Positions 8,539 to 17,687 are shown, counted from the stretch's first letter. The stretch is 64,000 nt of DNA from Prochlorococcus marinus XMU1412 (GCF_017696315.1 NZ_JAAORJ010000004.1:141125-205124), one strand, 5' to 3'. Numbers and translations: made by a program. The notes: generated by a model from the sequence alone, not told the origin.

Positions 8539-9587
8539 AAATTTATTATTATTCTCCCAGCAGTATTCCCCTCTTGCATTTCCTTAATAGCGTAATTTAT
8601 CTCTTCAAGCTTAAATCTCTCTGTTACGAGTCCATTTATATTCCAGATACCATTGTTAAATAATTTTAAATACCTTGGAATATCTTCATTTGGAATTGAT
8701 TCACCTCCATGAGAACCCTCAATTGATTTACCAAAATGCATAGGTAGAGAATGAATTTTGATATCAGAATTATGCCTTGGAACTCCTACTAATATTAACC
8801 TACCTTTTGCAGATAAAACTTCATAACCCATCTCAATAATTTCTTTTAATCCAGTATTATCAATAAAAACATTTAAAGAATTAGGATTCAAAATCTTATT
8901 AATTTCTTCTCTGAAGTTAGTTTTTCTTGAATTTATTAAATGTGAAGCTCCAAAATTTTTAGCCAATTTTAATTTTGAATCATATAAATCTACTGCAATT
9001 ATTGGATATGCTGAAGAGAGTGATAAAGCTTGTATTATATTTAAACCTATTCCACCTGCCCCAAAAACGACTACAGATTCACCCATAAAGATCTTTGCAT
9101 TATTTTCTACAACTCCAAAACCTGTCGTAATTGCACAACCAAATAAAGAAGATAATTCCATATCAGTCCCAAGAGGTACTACAGTGCATCTGTTCTCACT
9201 AACAACTGCGTGTCTATTAAATGTCGTCACCCATCCGGCATTAAGATTCTTTCCTCTCCAAGTATATTTTGGTGTTTCAGATTGCAAGCCTGATCCTTTT
9301 CTCCAATGTAGTACTACTTGATCTCCTACAGCCAAAGTTTTTACTCCGGGTCCTATGTCTAAAACTATCCCTGCCCCTTCGTGCCCTAAAAGATGTGGCA
9401 AGTAGTTATCTTTGCCTTTTGCACCTGTAATTTCTCCAATCTGAGATCCACATATACCGCTTGTACATACTTTTACTAGGACTTGACCAATTTCTAAAGA
9501 ATTTGGAAGTTTTATTTTATCAACAACTAATTCTTGATTTTGCTTAACAAGAATAGCAGCATCGGTAAAATCGTTTAATTTTATCAT
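8535..9587 (-). CDS. Zinc-type medium-chain alcohol dehydrogenase, structural-zinc cysteines absent
   Basis: This 350-residue MDR protein has a catalytic zinc site: Cys46 in GICGSQ and His69-Glu70 in GHEGAG. A Rossmann coenzyme motif, VVFGAGGIGLN, lies at about 173-184. Where class-III-like dehydrogenases have a four-cysteine structural zinc lobe (about residues 95-115), the sequence HWRKGSGLQSETPKYTW has no cysteine, so only the catalytic zinc is expected. Typical substrates of the family are secondary alcohols of polyols, sugars or glutathione adducts. In the middle of the heptose cassette it most likely oxidises or reduces a hydroxyl of a sugar phosphate or nucleotide sugar. Co-transcription with the HldE-like gene is implied by the ATGA overlap. 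Exact substrate unknown. Confidence 0.85.
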   Translation of the reverse strand: MIKLNDFTDAAILVKQNQELVVDKIKLPNSLEIGQVLVKVCTSGICGSQIGEITGAKGKDNYLPHLLGHEGAGIVLDIGPGVKTLAVGDQVVLHWRKGSGLQSETPKYTWRGKNLNAGWVTTFNRHAVVSENRCTVVPLGTDMELSSLFGCAITTGFGVVENNAKIFMGESVVVFGAGGIGLNIIQALSLSSAYPIIAVDLYDSKLKLAKNFGASHLINSRKTNFREEINKILNPNSLNVFIDNTGLKEIIEMGYEVLSAKGRLILVGVPRHNSDIKIHSLPMHFGKSIEGSHGGESIPNEDIPRYLKLFNNGIWNINGLVTERFKLEEINYAIKEMQEGNTAGRIIINL

Positions 9588-9592
9588 TTGGA

Positions 9593-10264
9593 TTAGTCGA
9601 AAAATATAAAAGAATAGTCACCGGTATAACCTGATTGTGAAAAAAGCCATTTCCATGATTCAGTGTTATGAAAAGCTTCACACGTTACTTGCCAATATAA
9701 TAAATTTGTTTTTTGTTCCTCATTTGTATAACTTTCAACGCATAAATATTTATGTTTCTTACTTACTCTTTCCATCTCTTTTAATGCACAGTTTAAATCC
9801 GAGGCATGTAAGCAATGCAAAGTATTTATTGAAATAACCAGATCAAAATGGTCATCAGGATAGGGAAGATATGATGCATTACCTAATGTTAGAGAGTCCT
9901 TAATCTCATCCTTAGAATGTTCTAATGCATAATTGGAAATATCAATCCCTTTAACAGATATTCCCGGTAATAATTTTTTTAGATCATATAGTAAATATCC
10001 TTTTCCGCAGCCAATATCTAATATTCTTGAGTTGCAGTCTAATTTATAATGATCTATTAATTTGATTGCTACCTTTTCCCATCTACCCTCCATATATTTA
10101 TAACCTCCATAACAAATTCTTCGATCTCCATCCCAATAATCAAAATCAAATTTTTTAGCTAAAACAGCAGCCTTTGACTTTGGATATTCTGTATCATTTA
10201 CTCTTCCAAGGTAATCTCTTTTAGTACTTTTATGAAGCACACTCATAAAATCAATTTCTTGCAT
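9593..10264 (-). CDS. Class I SAM-dependent methyltransferase
   Basis: The 223-residue protein has SAM motif I RILDIGCGKGYLL (about 80-92), an acidic strand-2 end (KGIDIS) and FDLVISINTLHC as motif IV, characteristic of the methyltransferase 11/25 group. The N-terminal segment with KKFDFDYWDGDRRICYGGY is a recognisable lead of a group that I have seen near GmhA-like and transketolase genes of glycan loci, though I cannot check this here. The C-terminus (LLYWQVTCEAFHN, TESWKWLFSQSGY) probably forms the acceptor pocket. It lies 5 bases from the dehydrogenase and 4 bases from gmhA, so it is part of the same operon and probably methylates the heptose-derived sugar or its precursor. Confidence 0.83.
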   Translation of the reverse strand: MQEIDFMSVLHKSTKRDYLGRVNDTEYPKSKAAVLAKKFDFDYWDGDRRICYGGYKYMEGRWEKVAIKLIDHYKLDCNSRILDIGCGKGYLLYDLKKLLPGISVKGIDISNYALEHSKDEIKDSLTLGNASYLPYPDDHFDLVISINTLHCLHASDLNCALKEMERVSKKHKYLCVESYTNEEQKTNLLYWQVTCEAFHNTESWKWLFSQSGYTGDYSFIFFD

Positions 10265-10268
10265 ATTC

Positions 10269-10871
10269 TTAATTTAAAAGAGGTTTATTTTGAGTTAGCC
10301 ATTGCATGCACATATGCCCAACAATTAATTGGGTATCTTCTGCTATTTGCATATCATTAACTTTAAAATGAATAGGCAGGTCAGCGATACTTAAACATTG
10401 CCCTCCATCATATCCAAGAATTGCGCAACTATAAACACCTAGATCTTTTGCCTCAGCAATAACATTACAAATATTTTTAGAATTTCCACTTCCAGATAAT
10501 ACTATAAGTAGATCATCAGCTTTGGCCTTGTTTAGCAATTGATGTGAATAAATATTTTCATAACCTATATCATTAGCAAGACAAGTTACAACTCCTACAT
10601 TGGAAGGCAAAGCTTCTACTTTTAGACCTTTTACCACAGGTTTAGGGCCGCAAGCACCCACTCCATAATGAAAGTCATTTGCCATATGCAGTGCATTTGC
10701 GGCACTTCCCCCGTTCCCACAAATAAATAAGTTTTTTTCTTCTTTCCAAATCCTCAACAAATGTATAGCTAATTTCTCTATTTGATCAAAGATTTCTTCA
10801 TTGAACAAATCATTAAGTTTATTAATATAATTTTTTGATTGCTTAGCAAAGATACTTTTTCTTTTATCCAT
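10269..10871 (-). CDS. gmhA: Phosphoheptose (sedoheptulose 7-phosphate) isomerase, SIS domain
   Basis: This 200-residue single SIS-domain protein matches GmhA in length and layout. FICGNGGSAANALHMANDF (49-67) is the phosphate-binding loop, LSGSGNSKN is the second SIS loop, and a late EDTQLIVGHM places the catalytic Glu and His expected for sedoheptulose 7-phosphate to D-glycero-D-manno-heptose 7-phosphate isomerisation. The first step of every bacterial heptose pathway is therefore present. Neighbours supply the later steps: kinase/nucleotidyltransferase (7030-8538), phosphatase (12820-13485) and a second nucleotidyltransferase (10877-11605). The dedicated transketolase in the same operon acts on the same C7 chemistry. 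Confidence in the family is high; a non-heptose ketose phosphate cannot be excluded. Confidence 0.88.
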   Translation of the reverse strand: MDKRKSIFAKQSKNYINKLNDLFNEEIFDQIEKLAIHLLRIWKEEKNLFICGNGGSAANALHMANDFHYGVGACGPKPVVKGLKVEALPSNVGVVTCLANDIGYENIYSHQLLNKAKADDLLIVLSGSGNSKNICNVIAEAKDLGVYSCAILGYDGGQCLSIADLPIHFKVNDMQIAEDTQLIVGHMCMQWLTQNKPLLN

Positions 10872-10876
10872 ATTGC

Positions 10877-11605
10877 TTAATTCGAATCATCTAATTTTTT
10901 AATTCGCCTTGCTTTCTCTAGGGATTCCAAAGTACCTATATCAATATAAGGCATATTTGTATGATAAGTATATATCTTACCTATAAGATTAGGAATAACT
11001 TCGGTGCTGAAATCCTTACTATTTTGATAATTTTCAATCAACCATTGTAAGAAATCATCCTCAAAAATATAAGCTGCTCCATTAGCAAGATTACCGGGAG
11101 GATTTTGAATCTTTTCATAAAAATTTTTAACAATCTTCTCTGAGTTAACCTCAACAATGCCACAAGAACTTGGATCTGAACAATTAAATGTGAGCATTGT
11201 AAGAAGGCAACCAGGTGGACGATTAAAATGTGCTTCAACAAAATTACTTAAATCAAGATTAGTGTAATTATCTGCGTGAATCATTAGTCCTACAGACTTA
11301 GAAAAAAACTCATAGTTTTCTATTAACGTACCTGCCGTACCAGATAAAACTTTTTCATAAACCTCATAAATCTTCATTTCTCTATATTTTTGCGTTAATA
11401 AGTACTGATGGACTTTTTCATGAAGATAATGAGTATTTATAAGTAATTTTTGAGTATTAATTTTTTCTAATGCATCAATCCAATTCTCCAATAAGGGTTT
11501 GTTATTAATAGAAACTAGACATTTGGGTATATTGAGGGTTAAAGGTCTTAATCTTGTTCCTAATCCAGCAGATAACAATAGAGCTCTTAAAGGCTTTTTA
11601 ATCAT
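10877..11605 (-). CDS. Sugar-phosphate nucleotidyltransferase (HddC/RmlA-like)
   Basis: The 242-residue protein is a single NTP_transferase domain. LLLSAGLGTRLRPLT (about 9-23) is the NTP-binding signature, IPKCLVSINNKPLLE the following PKCL-type motif, and MIHADNY the metal-binding Asp region. Size and context match D-glycero-alpha-D-manno-heptose 1-phosphate guanylyltransferase (HddC). Because the operon also has an HldE-like nucleotidyltransferase domain, one of the two may activate a different sugar, or one may have changed role. It sits 1 base after the LhgO-like gene and 5 bases before gmhA in reading order. Which NTP is used cannot be read from the sequence. Confidence 0.85.
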   Translation of the reverse strand: MIKKPLRALLLSAGLGTRLRPLTLNIPKCLVSINNKPLLENWIDALEKINTQKLLINTHYLHEKVHQYLLTQKYREMKIYEVYEKVLSGTAGTLIENYEFFSKSVGLMIHADNYTNLDLSNFVEAHFNRPPGCLLTMLTFNCSDPSSCGIVEVNSEKIVKNFYEKIQNPPGNLANGAAYIFEDDFLQWLIENYQNSKDFSTEVIPNLIGKIYTYHTNMPYIDIGTLESLEKARRIKKLDDSN

Positions 11606-12823
11606 TTATTTCAACAAGTATTTATTAATTATAAAATCTGCAAAGGCAAAACTTGCAGTAAATGCAGGAGAGATTGAATTAAGTATGTGAGTACTATTAT
11701 CACCTTCTAGACATAAAAAATCCTTGATCATTTTTTTTGAATTCATATCAAATAATTGAGCTCTTAATCCAACTTTTTTACTTGGTTCAATATGACTATA
11801 TTTGAGATTAGGAATTAATTCTTGAGCAGATTTCAAAAAAAACATAGGGAATCCCAAGAAAGCTTGCTCATTAACATATTTTCTAAATCCATCATTATCA
11901 TGAAAATATTGTTGAGCCAAAAAAGAAAAATCATTTATTGCATTTTTGAACTCAATTTTCTCTAACATTTTATAATTCTCTCTCCCTAAAGCTGGCACTG
12001 CTGTAGGTCCAATATCTACAGAAGTATTTAAAGAATTTGGGGTAAAGTGAACACCCAGAAATGGTACATTCAAATCTGGCACTGGATATAGGTTTAAATT
12101 AATATTAAAAGGTGCATTTTCTCTTAATTTCCAATAAATTCCTTTAAAAGGAATAATTTTATAATTTAATCCAACTTCAAACTTTTGAGCTATTTTGTCA
12201 GCTTGAAGACCAGATGAATTTATAAAATGACCAAATTTTATCCTAGTATTGTCATTTACCAGTAACTCTGATGTCTTTTTATTTAAATGCCATTTTGTAA
12301 CCGATTTAAATATTTTGACATCCTTATCTTCTAACAAATAAATCAATTTATTAATGACATCCAAAGGTTTGACAACTGCAGTAGCAGGACTCCATAATGC
12401 TCTTCCTGATGTAACATTTGCGTATGGAGCTAATCGATTTATTTCACTAGTATTTAAATACTCAATATATGCTCCATTTTTTTTTCCCCTTTCATAAAGA
12501 GTATCAAGTTGTTTATCAAGATTAACCTTTTGAGGAATAATTAACTTACCACACTTATTTATATTTAATTCATGGTTTTCCATCCATTGCTTCAATCTAT
12601 TTGCACCTTCAATACATACTTCTGCTTTCAAAGAGTTGGGTTCATAATATATTCCCGCATGAAGTACTCCACTATTTCTGCCCGAGCTATGCAATCCTAA
12701 TTGCCTCTCTTTATCAAGAATTATAATTTTTTTAGAAATTTTTCTTTCTATTAATTGATGTGCAATTGTCAATCCAACAATTCCGCCACCACAAATAAGA
12801 AAATCGCAATTAAATTTTTTCAA
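11606..12823 (-). CDS. lhgO: LhgO-like FAD-dependent 2-hydroxyacid oxidase
   Basis: The 405-residue protein is a DAO-family flavoprotein. The FAD-binding GxGxxG-type loop is CGGGIVGLTIAHQ near residue 10. HSSGRNSGVLHAGIYY and SLKAEVCIEGANRL are distinctive of L-2-hydroxyglutarate oxidase. Family members oxidise L-2-hydroxyglutarate to 2-oxoglutarate and pass electrons to the quinone pool. In this operon it overlaps gmhB (ATGA) and lies one base from the nucleotidyltransferase gene, so it is embedded in sugar synthesis. Either it oxidises a hydroxyacid formed in that pathway or it recycles 2-hydroxyglutarate produced by a sugar dehydrogenase that uses 2-oxoglutarate as acceptor, as described for WbpB-type enzymes. 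The latter is inference. Confidence 0.85.
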   Translation of the reverse strand: MKKFNCDFLICGGGIVGLTIAHQLIERKISKKIIILDKERQLGLHSSGRNSGVLHAGIYYEPNSLKAEVCIEGANRLKQWMENHELNINKCGKLIIPQKVNLDKQLDTLYERGKKNGAYIEYLNTSEINRLAPYANVTSGRALWSPATAVVKPLDVINKLIYLLEDKDVKIFKSVTKWHLNKKTSELLVNDNTRIKFGHFINSSGLQADKIAQKFEVGLNYKIIPFKGIYWKLRENAPFNINLNLYPVPDLNVPFLGVHFTPNSLNTSVDIGPTAVPALGRENYKMLEKIEFKNAINDFSFLAQQYFHDNDGFRKYVNEQAFLGFPMFFLKSAQELIPNLKYSHIEPSKKVGLRAQLFDMNSKKMIKDFLCLEGDNSTHILNSISPAFTASFAFADFIINKYLLK

Positions 12824-13485
12824 GTTACCTTATAAATAAGATCATCCAAGGGAAAACAGCTTAAATCATCTAAAGTATGCAAAATATTGTTTTTGTTAGA
12901 TTTAGAAAAAAACCTTAAAACATTTTGCCTTTCTTTTCTTCCATGTCCAGTTAACACATGAACATATTTTTTTAACCCTGATTTGTACCCAGATAAAATA
13001 TCTGTCAATCGATCCCCAATAATTATTGATTCCTCCAAATTCAAATTAAATTCTATAACTGCTTCCATTATCATGTTTGGATTTGGTTTTCTCCAGCTTT
13101 CTTTCTCTAAATCATCAGTTGGTTTATTACTATTGGCATAAATACCATCAATGTTGCATGGCCTTCCTAACATCTCCAACATATGATGAGTTACTTTTTC
13201 ATAATCCTCCCAAGTATAAAATCCTCTTCCTATACCTGATTGATTTGTGATGACAATGTTTGCCCATCCAAAGCTTTTAGAAAAAGATAACAATTCTTTA
13301 ATTCCCGATAATATTTTTACATCTTTCGGATCTGAGATATAATTGACATCATCAATTATTACTCCATCTCTATCGAGAAAAATTGCTGGTCTTGAAAATT
13401 CAAGATCATTACTAGAGGAATTTAAAGAAATAAAATGATTGAAATTATTAATTTTGACTTTCTCAAAAAAATTAATCTTATCCAT
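12820..13485 (-). CDS. gmhB: Heptose 1,7-bisphosphate 7-phosphatase-like HAD-IIIA protein
   Basis: The 221-residue protein has the GmhB/histidinol-phosphatase signature FLDRDGVI (36-43) with nucleophile Asp38 and acid Asp40, ITNQSGIGRGF as motif II, and RKPNPNMI with the conserved lysine. GmhB normally carries a zinc loop with three cysteines and a histidine before the RKP motif; here that stretch (ANSNKPTDDLEKESW) has no cysteine, so the zinc site is lost. About 30 extra residues precede the catalytic strand. It should remove the 7-phosphate from D-glycero-D-manno-heptose 1,7-bisphosphate, the step between kinase and nucleotidyltransferase. It overlaps the ABC-transporter gene by 8 bases upstream and LhgO by 4 downstream. 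Confidence 0.86.
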   Translation of the reverse strand: MDKINFFEKVKINNFNHFISLNSSSNDLEFSRPAIFLDRDGVIIDDVNYISDPKDVKILSGIKELLSFSKSFGWANIVITNQSGIGRGFYTWEDYEKVTHHMLEMLGRPCNIDGIYANSNKPTDDLEKESWRKPNPNMIMEAVIEFNLNLEESIIIGDRLTDILSGYKSGLKKYVHVLTGHGRKERQNVLRFFSKSNKNNILHTLDDLSCFPLDDLIYKVT

Positions 13486-15259
13486 TGAATATTTCCCTTC
13501 TTATTAATTTGCCATCTTTTATTTCAAAAACTCTATTACAAAATTTAAGAGTATTTAGTCTATGTGCGATTACTATTATGGTAACTTCTGAACCCAAGTA
13601 ATTAAAGGCATTCATAATTTTATTTTCAGTAACTTCATCTAGCGCACTAGTAGCTTCATCAAGAAATATGACATTTTGATTTTTGTATAATGCTCTTGCT
13701 ATACCTATCCTTTGTCTTTGGCCTCCACTTAACCTTACCCCTCTTTCACCTACTAGAGTATTTAATCCTTTAAATGAGTTTTGTATAAAATCATTTATCT
13801 GAGCTTTTGAAGCTACTTCTTGAATTTTTTGAAAATCAATATTTTCTTTTTTAAAACCAAAAGCAATATTTTCAGCTATTGAAGAATCTGATAAGAAAAT
13901 GTTTTGAGGAACATGCATAAATAAATTTTGCCATAATTTCTTAATCCGATATGATTTACTACCAAATAAACTTGCATCATCAATTAATATACTTCCCGAG
14001 GTTGGCTCTATTAATCCCATGATCAGATCAAGGAGCGTACTTTTTCCGCTGCCAGTTTTTCCTATAAAACCAATTTTCTCTCCTTTTTGTATTTTTAAAC
14101 TCACATTATCTAAAATTAGAGGGCCATCCTTGTCATATTTGAAGCATAAATTCCTCAATTCTAAATTTTTTTTAAATTTGATTGATTTAAGAATTTTCTT
14201 ATCTTTTCTTATTTTATCTGGAGGATTTTCTAAAATTTCAATAAGATTAACAAGTCTTGATTTAGCTAACCTTGGTAAAGTAATACCTTCATAAATTCTT
14301 TGCGCAAAGGGCAATAATCTTATTCCACTAAAAGTAAGTGCTCCTAATATGGTTATCGCATCTTTTGAGTTAGCAAAGGAAACTAAATAATACCCACTGC
14401 AAGCAACAATAATTATTGCTATGGGCTCAATAATTAATTTCGGTAAAATACTTAAAAAATTCCCAAAAGAATCTTCCTTCCTAAAAGTTTTATCGTCTAC
14501 TGAAAACTTTTTAATAAAATATTCCTGATTATTTGAGAGGATAACATCTCTTATTCCACCAATACTTTCTTGTACTAACTTAATTAGGTTTTGACTTATA
14601 ATTGCATTAATAACACTAAGTTTTCTAATCTTAATTGCAGAAATTTTTACAAATAAAATATAAAATAATAATATAATAAATATACTATTGAAAGTCATAC
14701 TAAAATTAATAACTAATAGAGTTATTAACATTATTAAAGATATAACTAATGCCGAAAATAATTGAAAAGTCGGATTAATTACATAGGATATTATTTCATT
14801 AATATTTTTGGCTATTATTGTTACTAACTTATTGCTATTGGTCACTAAATGATATGAATATGGCCTATAAAGCGAGTATTTGTAAGCTATTATACTTAAA
14901 TCAGAGCCAATTAAAGAAGACAATCTGTATGTATAATAGTTAAAAATAATCCTTGTTATAGCTGAAAAAATGTTTGCTACTAAGAAAATAACTGTAAGTA
15001 TTAGAAGTAAATTATTACCTATTTTAAAATCAAATAAATTAATGATATTCTGAATTATTTGATTTTCTAAAAAAGAATCAGGGTTAGTTAATACAGCCAA
15101 AAAAGGGACCAAAGAATAGATGCTTATAAATTCAGATATACTGGCAAAAATTACAAGTATAATTAATAACTTTATTTGTCTTTTTCTTATACTACTAAGA
15201 TATTTCCAAATTAATCCGATGAGGTAAAAAATATTTTTATTATTAAGAGAATCATTCAT
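13478..15259 (-). CDS. ABC exporter, fused permease-ATPase (MsbA/PglK-like glycan flippase)
   Basis: The 593-residue half transporter has an N-terminal six-helix exporter domain (about 1-325) and a C-terminal ATPase. Walker A GKTGSGKST, signature LSGGQRQRIG, Walker B VIFLDEATSALDE and the switch region IVIAHRL are all intact. Length and order match MsbA, PglK and related lipid-linked oligosaccharide flippases. The dimer would move an undecaprenyl-diphosphate glycan or a glycolipid across the inner membrane. No Wzx-type flippase was recognised in the window, so this may be the translocator of the repeat unit. The gene is 52 bases downstream of the nucleotide-sugar dehydrogenase gene and overlaps gmhB. 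Confidence 0.9.
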   Translation of the reverse strand: MNDSLNNKNIFYLIGLIWKYLSSIRKRQIKLLIILVIFASISEFISIYSLVPFLAVLTNPDSFLENQIIQNIINLFDFKIGNNLLLILTVIFLVANIFSAITRIIFNYYTYRLSSLIGSDLSIIAYKYSLYRPYSYHLVTNSNKLVTIIAKNINEIISYVINPTFQLFSALVISLIMLITLLVINFSMTFNSIFIILLFYILFVKISAIKIRKLSVINAIISQNLIKLVQESIGGIRDVILSNNQEYFIKKFSVDDKTFRKEDSFGNFLSILPKLIIEPIAIIIVACSGYYLVSFANSKDAITILGALTFSGIRLLPFAQRIYEGITLPRLAKSRLVNLIEILENPPDKIRKDKKILKSIKFKKNLELRNLCFKYDKDGPLILDNVSLKIQKGEKIGFIGKTGSGKSTLLDLIMGLIEPTSGSILIDDASLFGSKSYRIKKLWQNLFMHVPQNIFLSDSSIAENIAFGFKKENIDFQKIQEVASKAQINDFIQNSFKGLNTLVGERGVRLSGGQRQRIGIARALYKNQNVIFLDEATSALDEVTENKIMNAFNYLGSEVTIIVIAHRLNTLKFCNRVFEIKDGKLIRREIFNG

Positions 15260-15311
15260 AATATTTTTATCAATTATTTATCTGTAAATTAACTTAAAAC
15301 AAAGAAAGTTC

Positions 15312-16670
15312 TCAAGGCCTTATTGGATTTAACTCAAGAGGTACAATACCTTTTAAATCTAAAATAATATGTTCTTCATTGCATAAAGACTTCCAATTAT
15401 CATAATCAAATGCAATGAAATCATCATGGGCGACTGCTACAACAATAATTGAATACTTTTTATTTGATCCTAGTTCTTTATGAATTTCAATATCATAATA
15501 ATCCTTCGCATTTTCTTTATCTGCAAAAGGATCAAATATATCCACTTTAATACTATGCTGCTTAAATGCTCTTACCATATCAATGACCTTAGTATTTCTA
15601 ATATCAGGGCAATTTTCTTTAAATGTAAAGCCAAGGATTAATGCATTACTTGAAACTATTTTCATACCTCTTTTTACCATTTCTAGAATAATCTGTTCTA
15701 CATACCAAGTCGCCATCCCATCATTTATTTTTCTTCCAGCCAGTACAACTTCAGGGGAATATCCAACTTGTTCAGATTTGAAAGTTAAATAATAAGGATC
15801 AACTCCAATACAATGCCCACCAACCAATCCAGGAACAAAGGGTATGAAATTCCATTTTGTCTTTGCTGCCTCTAAAACTTGCAAAGTATCAATATCTAAT
15901 TTTCGGAAAACTATTGATAATTCATTTATCAATGCAATATTTAAATCCCTCTGTGTATTTTCAATTACTTTCGCAGCCTCAGCAACTTTTATAGTTTTTG
16001 TTTTATAAGTTCCAGCATCAATAATTGATGAATAAAGAGAATCAACCCATTCTGCAACTTTTTCATTATTACCACTTGTAACTTTAGTAATTGAATTTAA
16101 TTTATGTTTATCATCTCCAGGATTAATTCTTTCTGGACTATAACCAAATCCAAAGGACTTAATATTTTCTAATTTATCATAAACTGATAATCCTGAATTT
16201 AATTTTATAATTGGTATACAAATTTCTTCTGTAGCACCAGGGAATACAGTGCTCTCAAAAATTACTACAGGAGAAACTAAAGATATATTTCTTTTTAATG
16301 CGATTCCTACAAATTTGCAAGCTTTTTTAAGAGCACTAAGTTCAGGCTTTTTAGCATCATCTATTGGAGTAGGTACAGTAATTATAAAAACTTCAGCTAA
16401 ATCTAAATCAGCGATATCATTTGTGAATTCTAGATTATCTAATTTTTTTATTTTAGAAAGATCACATTCATTGGTTTTGTCAATTCCATTGTCTAATTCA
16501 TGTATCCTTTTTTGACTAATATCGAAACCAATTATTTTTCTATTTAATTTCTTTTTCTTGATACAAGAGTATTTTTTTCTTGCAAATTCTAATGCTAAAG
16601 GTAGTCCTACATAGCCTAACCCAATGATAGCAATAGTACATTTTTCATTATCTGGCAGTTTAAAACTCAT
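15312..16670 (-). CDS. UDP-sugar 6-dehydrogenase, TviB/WbpO type
   Basis: The 452-residue enzyme begins with the NAD-binding IIGLGYVGLPLA (15-26). FESTVFPGATEE is the conserved SxxxPG region, FGYSPERINPGD the substrate loop, and GGHCIGVDPYY (284-294) carries catalytic Cys287, which forms the thiohemiacetal. The SPERINPGD loop and length favour the UDP-GlcNAc/UDP-GalNAc dehydrogenases (TviB, WbpO, VipA) over UDP-glucose dehydrogenase. It should make a UDP-N-acetylhexosaminuronic acid in two NAD-dependent steps. The following epimerase-like gene is transcribed just before it (6-base gap); TviB-TviC pairs have the same logic. UDP-glucose dehydrogenase remains possible. Confidence 0.9.
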   Translation of the reverse strand: MSFKLPDNEKCTIAIIGLGYVGLPLALEFARKKYSCIKKKKLNRKIIGFDISQKRIHELDNGIDKTNECDLSKIKKLDNLEFTNDIADLDLAEVFIITVPTPIDDAKKPELSALKKACKFVGIALKRNISLVSPVVIFESTVFPGATEEICIPIIKLNSGLSVYDKLENIKSFGFGYSPERINPGDDKHKLNSITKVTSGNNEKVAEWVDSLYSSIIDAGTYKTKTIKVAEAAKVIENTQRDLNIALINELSIVFRKLDIDTLQVLEAAKTKWNFIPFVPGLVGGHCIGVDPYYLTFKSEQVGYSPEVVLAGRKINDGMATWYVEQIILEMVKRGMKIVSSNALILGFTFKENCPDIRNTKVIDMVRAFKQHSIKVDIFDPFADKENAKDYYDIEIHKELGSNKKYSIIVVAVAHDDFIAFDYDNWKSLCNEEHIILDLKGIVPLELNPIRP

Positions 16671-16676
16671 TAAAGA

Positions 16677-17687
16677 CTAAATATTATAAAAACTTTTATA
16701 CCACTCAACAAAATTTCTTATGCCCTCATTTATTGAAGTCTTTGGCTTAAAATCAATCCAGTTTTCCAAAAGTTTAGTATCAGCATGAGTAGCTGGAACA
16801 TCTCCAGGTTGTATTGGCTCAAAATTCTTGATTGCTTTTATTCCGATAGCATCCTCAATAGCTTTTATAAAGTTCATTAATTTTACGGGATTTGAGTTTC
16901 CGATGTTGAATATTTTATGTGGAGCCCAACTTGAGGCGGCATTCGGATTTGATTTATTAAAATTTAAATTATCTCCAGGAGGCTTGTTAATAACACGTAT
17001 AACACTCTCAATAATATCATCAATATAAGTAAAGTCTCTAATCATATTCCCTTCATTAAATACCTTAATTGGTTTTGACTCGAATATTGCTTTTGTAAAT
17101 AAAAATAGTGCCATATCAGGCCTCCCCCAAGGACCATACACTGTAAAAAACCGTAATCCAGTTGATGGAATTCCATAGAGATGACTATAAGAATGTGCTA
17201 TTAATTCATTTGCTTTTTTTGTGGCGGCATATAAACTAACTGGATGATCAACATTTTGCATTTCTGAAAATGGCATGTTTATATTCCCACCATAAACTGA
17301 ACTACTACTTGCATATACTAAATGTTCAACTTTATGTTTTCTACAAGACTCCAAAATATTTAAAAAACCTACTAAATTTGAATTTATATAAGCATCAGGA
17401 TTTTCCAAAGAGTATCTAACGCCAGCTTGAGCTGCCAAATTAACTACTTTTTTAGGCTTGAATTCTTGAAAAATATTCTCTATTGATTGCTTATCTTCCA
17501 AATATACTTTTTTAAATACAAACAAATCTTGAAAACTAGATAATATTTCTAAACGAGCCTTTTTTAGAGAAACATCATAATAATTATTTACACAATCTAT
17601 TCCAATAACAGTATCCCCATTATTCAATAAAGTCCTACATAAATGAAATCCAATAAATCCAGCTGCTCCAGTAACAATTATTGTCAT
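16677..17687 (-). CDS. UDP-uronate 4-epimerase (CapI/TviC-like SDR)
   Basis: This 336-residue extended SDR starts with [14 protein letters not shown] (3-16). It has the CapI-type [17 protein letters not shown] segment, SSSSVYGGN, and the catalytic Tyr153-x3-Lys157 in [21 protein letters not shown] is highly characteristic of UDP-glucuronate 4-epimerases. It interconverts the C4 configuration of a UDP-uronic acid. Paired with the TviB-like dehydrogenase it would give UDP-galacturonate or UDP-N-acetylgalactosaminuronate. It is the first gene of the 17-kb minus-strand train, with a 136-base AT-rich gap before the polymerase-like gene, where a promoter may lie. Confidence 0.88.
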   Translation of the reverse strand: MTIIVTGAAGFIGFHLCRTLLNNGDTVIGIDCVNNYYDVSLKKARLEILSSFQDLFVFKKVYLEDKQSIENIFQEFKPKKVVNLAAQAGVRYSLENPDAYINSNLVGFLNILESCRKHKVEHLVYASSSSVYGGNINMPFSEMQNVDHPVSLYAATKKANELIAHSYSHLYGIPSTGLRFFTVYGPWGRPDMALFLFTKAIFESKPIKVFNEGNMIRDFTYIDDIIESVIRVINKPPGDNLNFNKSNPNAASSWAPHKIFNIGNSNPVKLMNFIKAIEDAIGIKAIKNFEPIQPGDVPATHADTKLLENWIDFKPKTSINEGIRNFVEWYKSFYNI

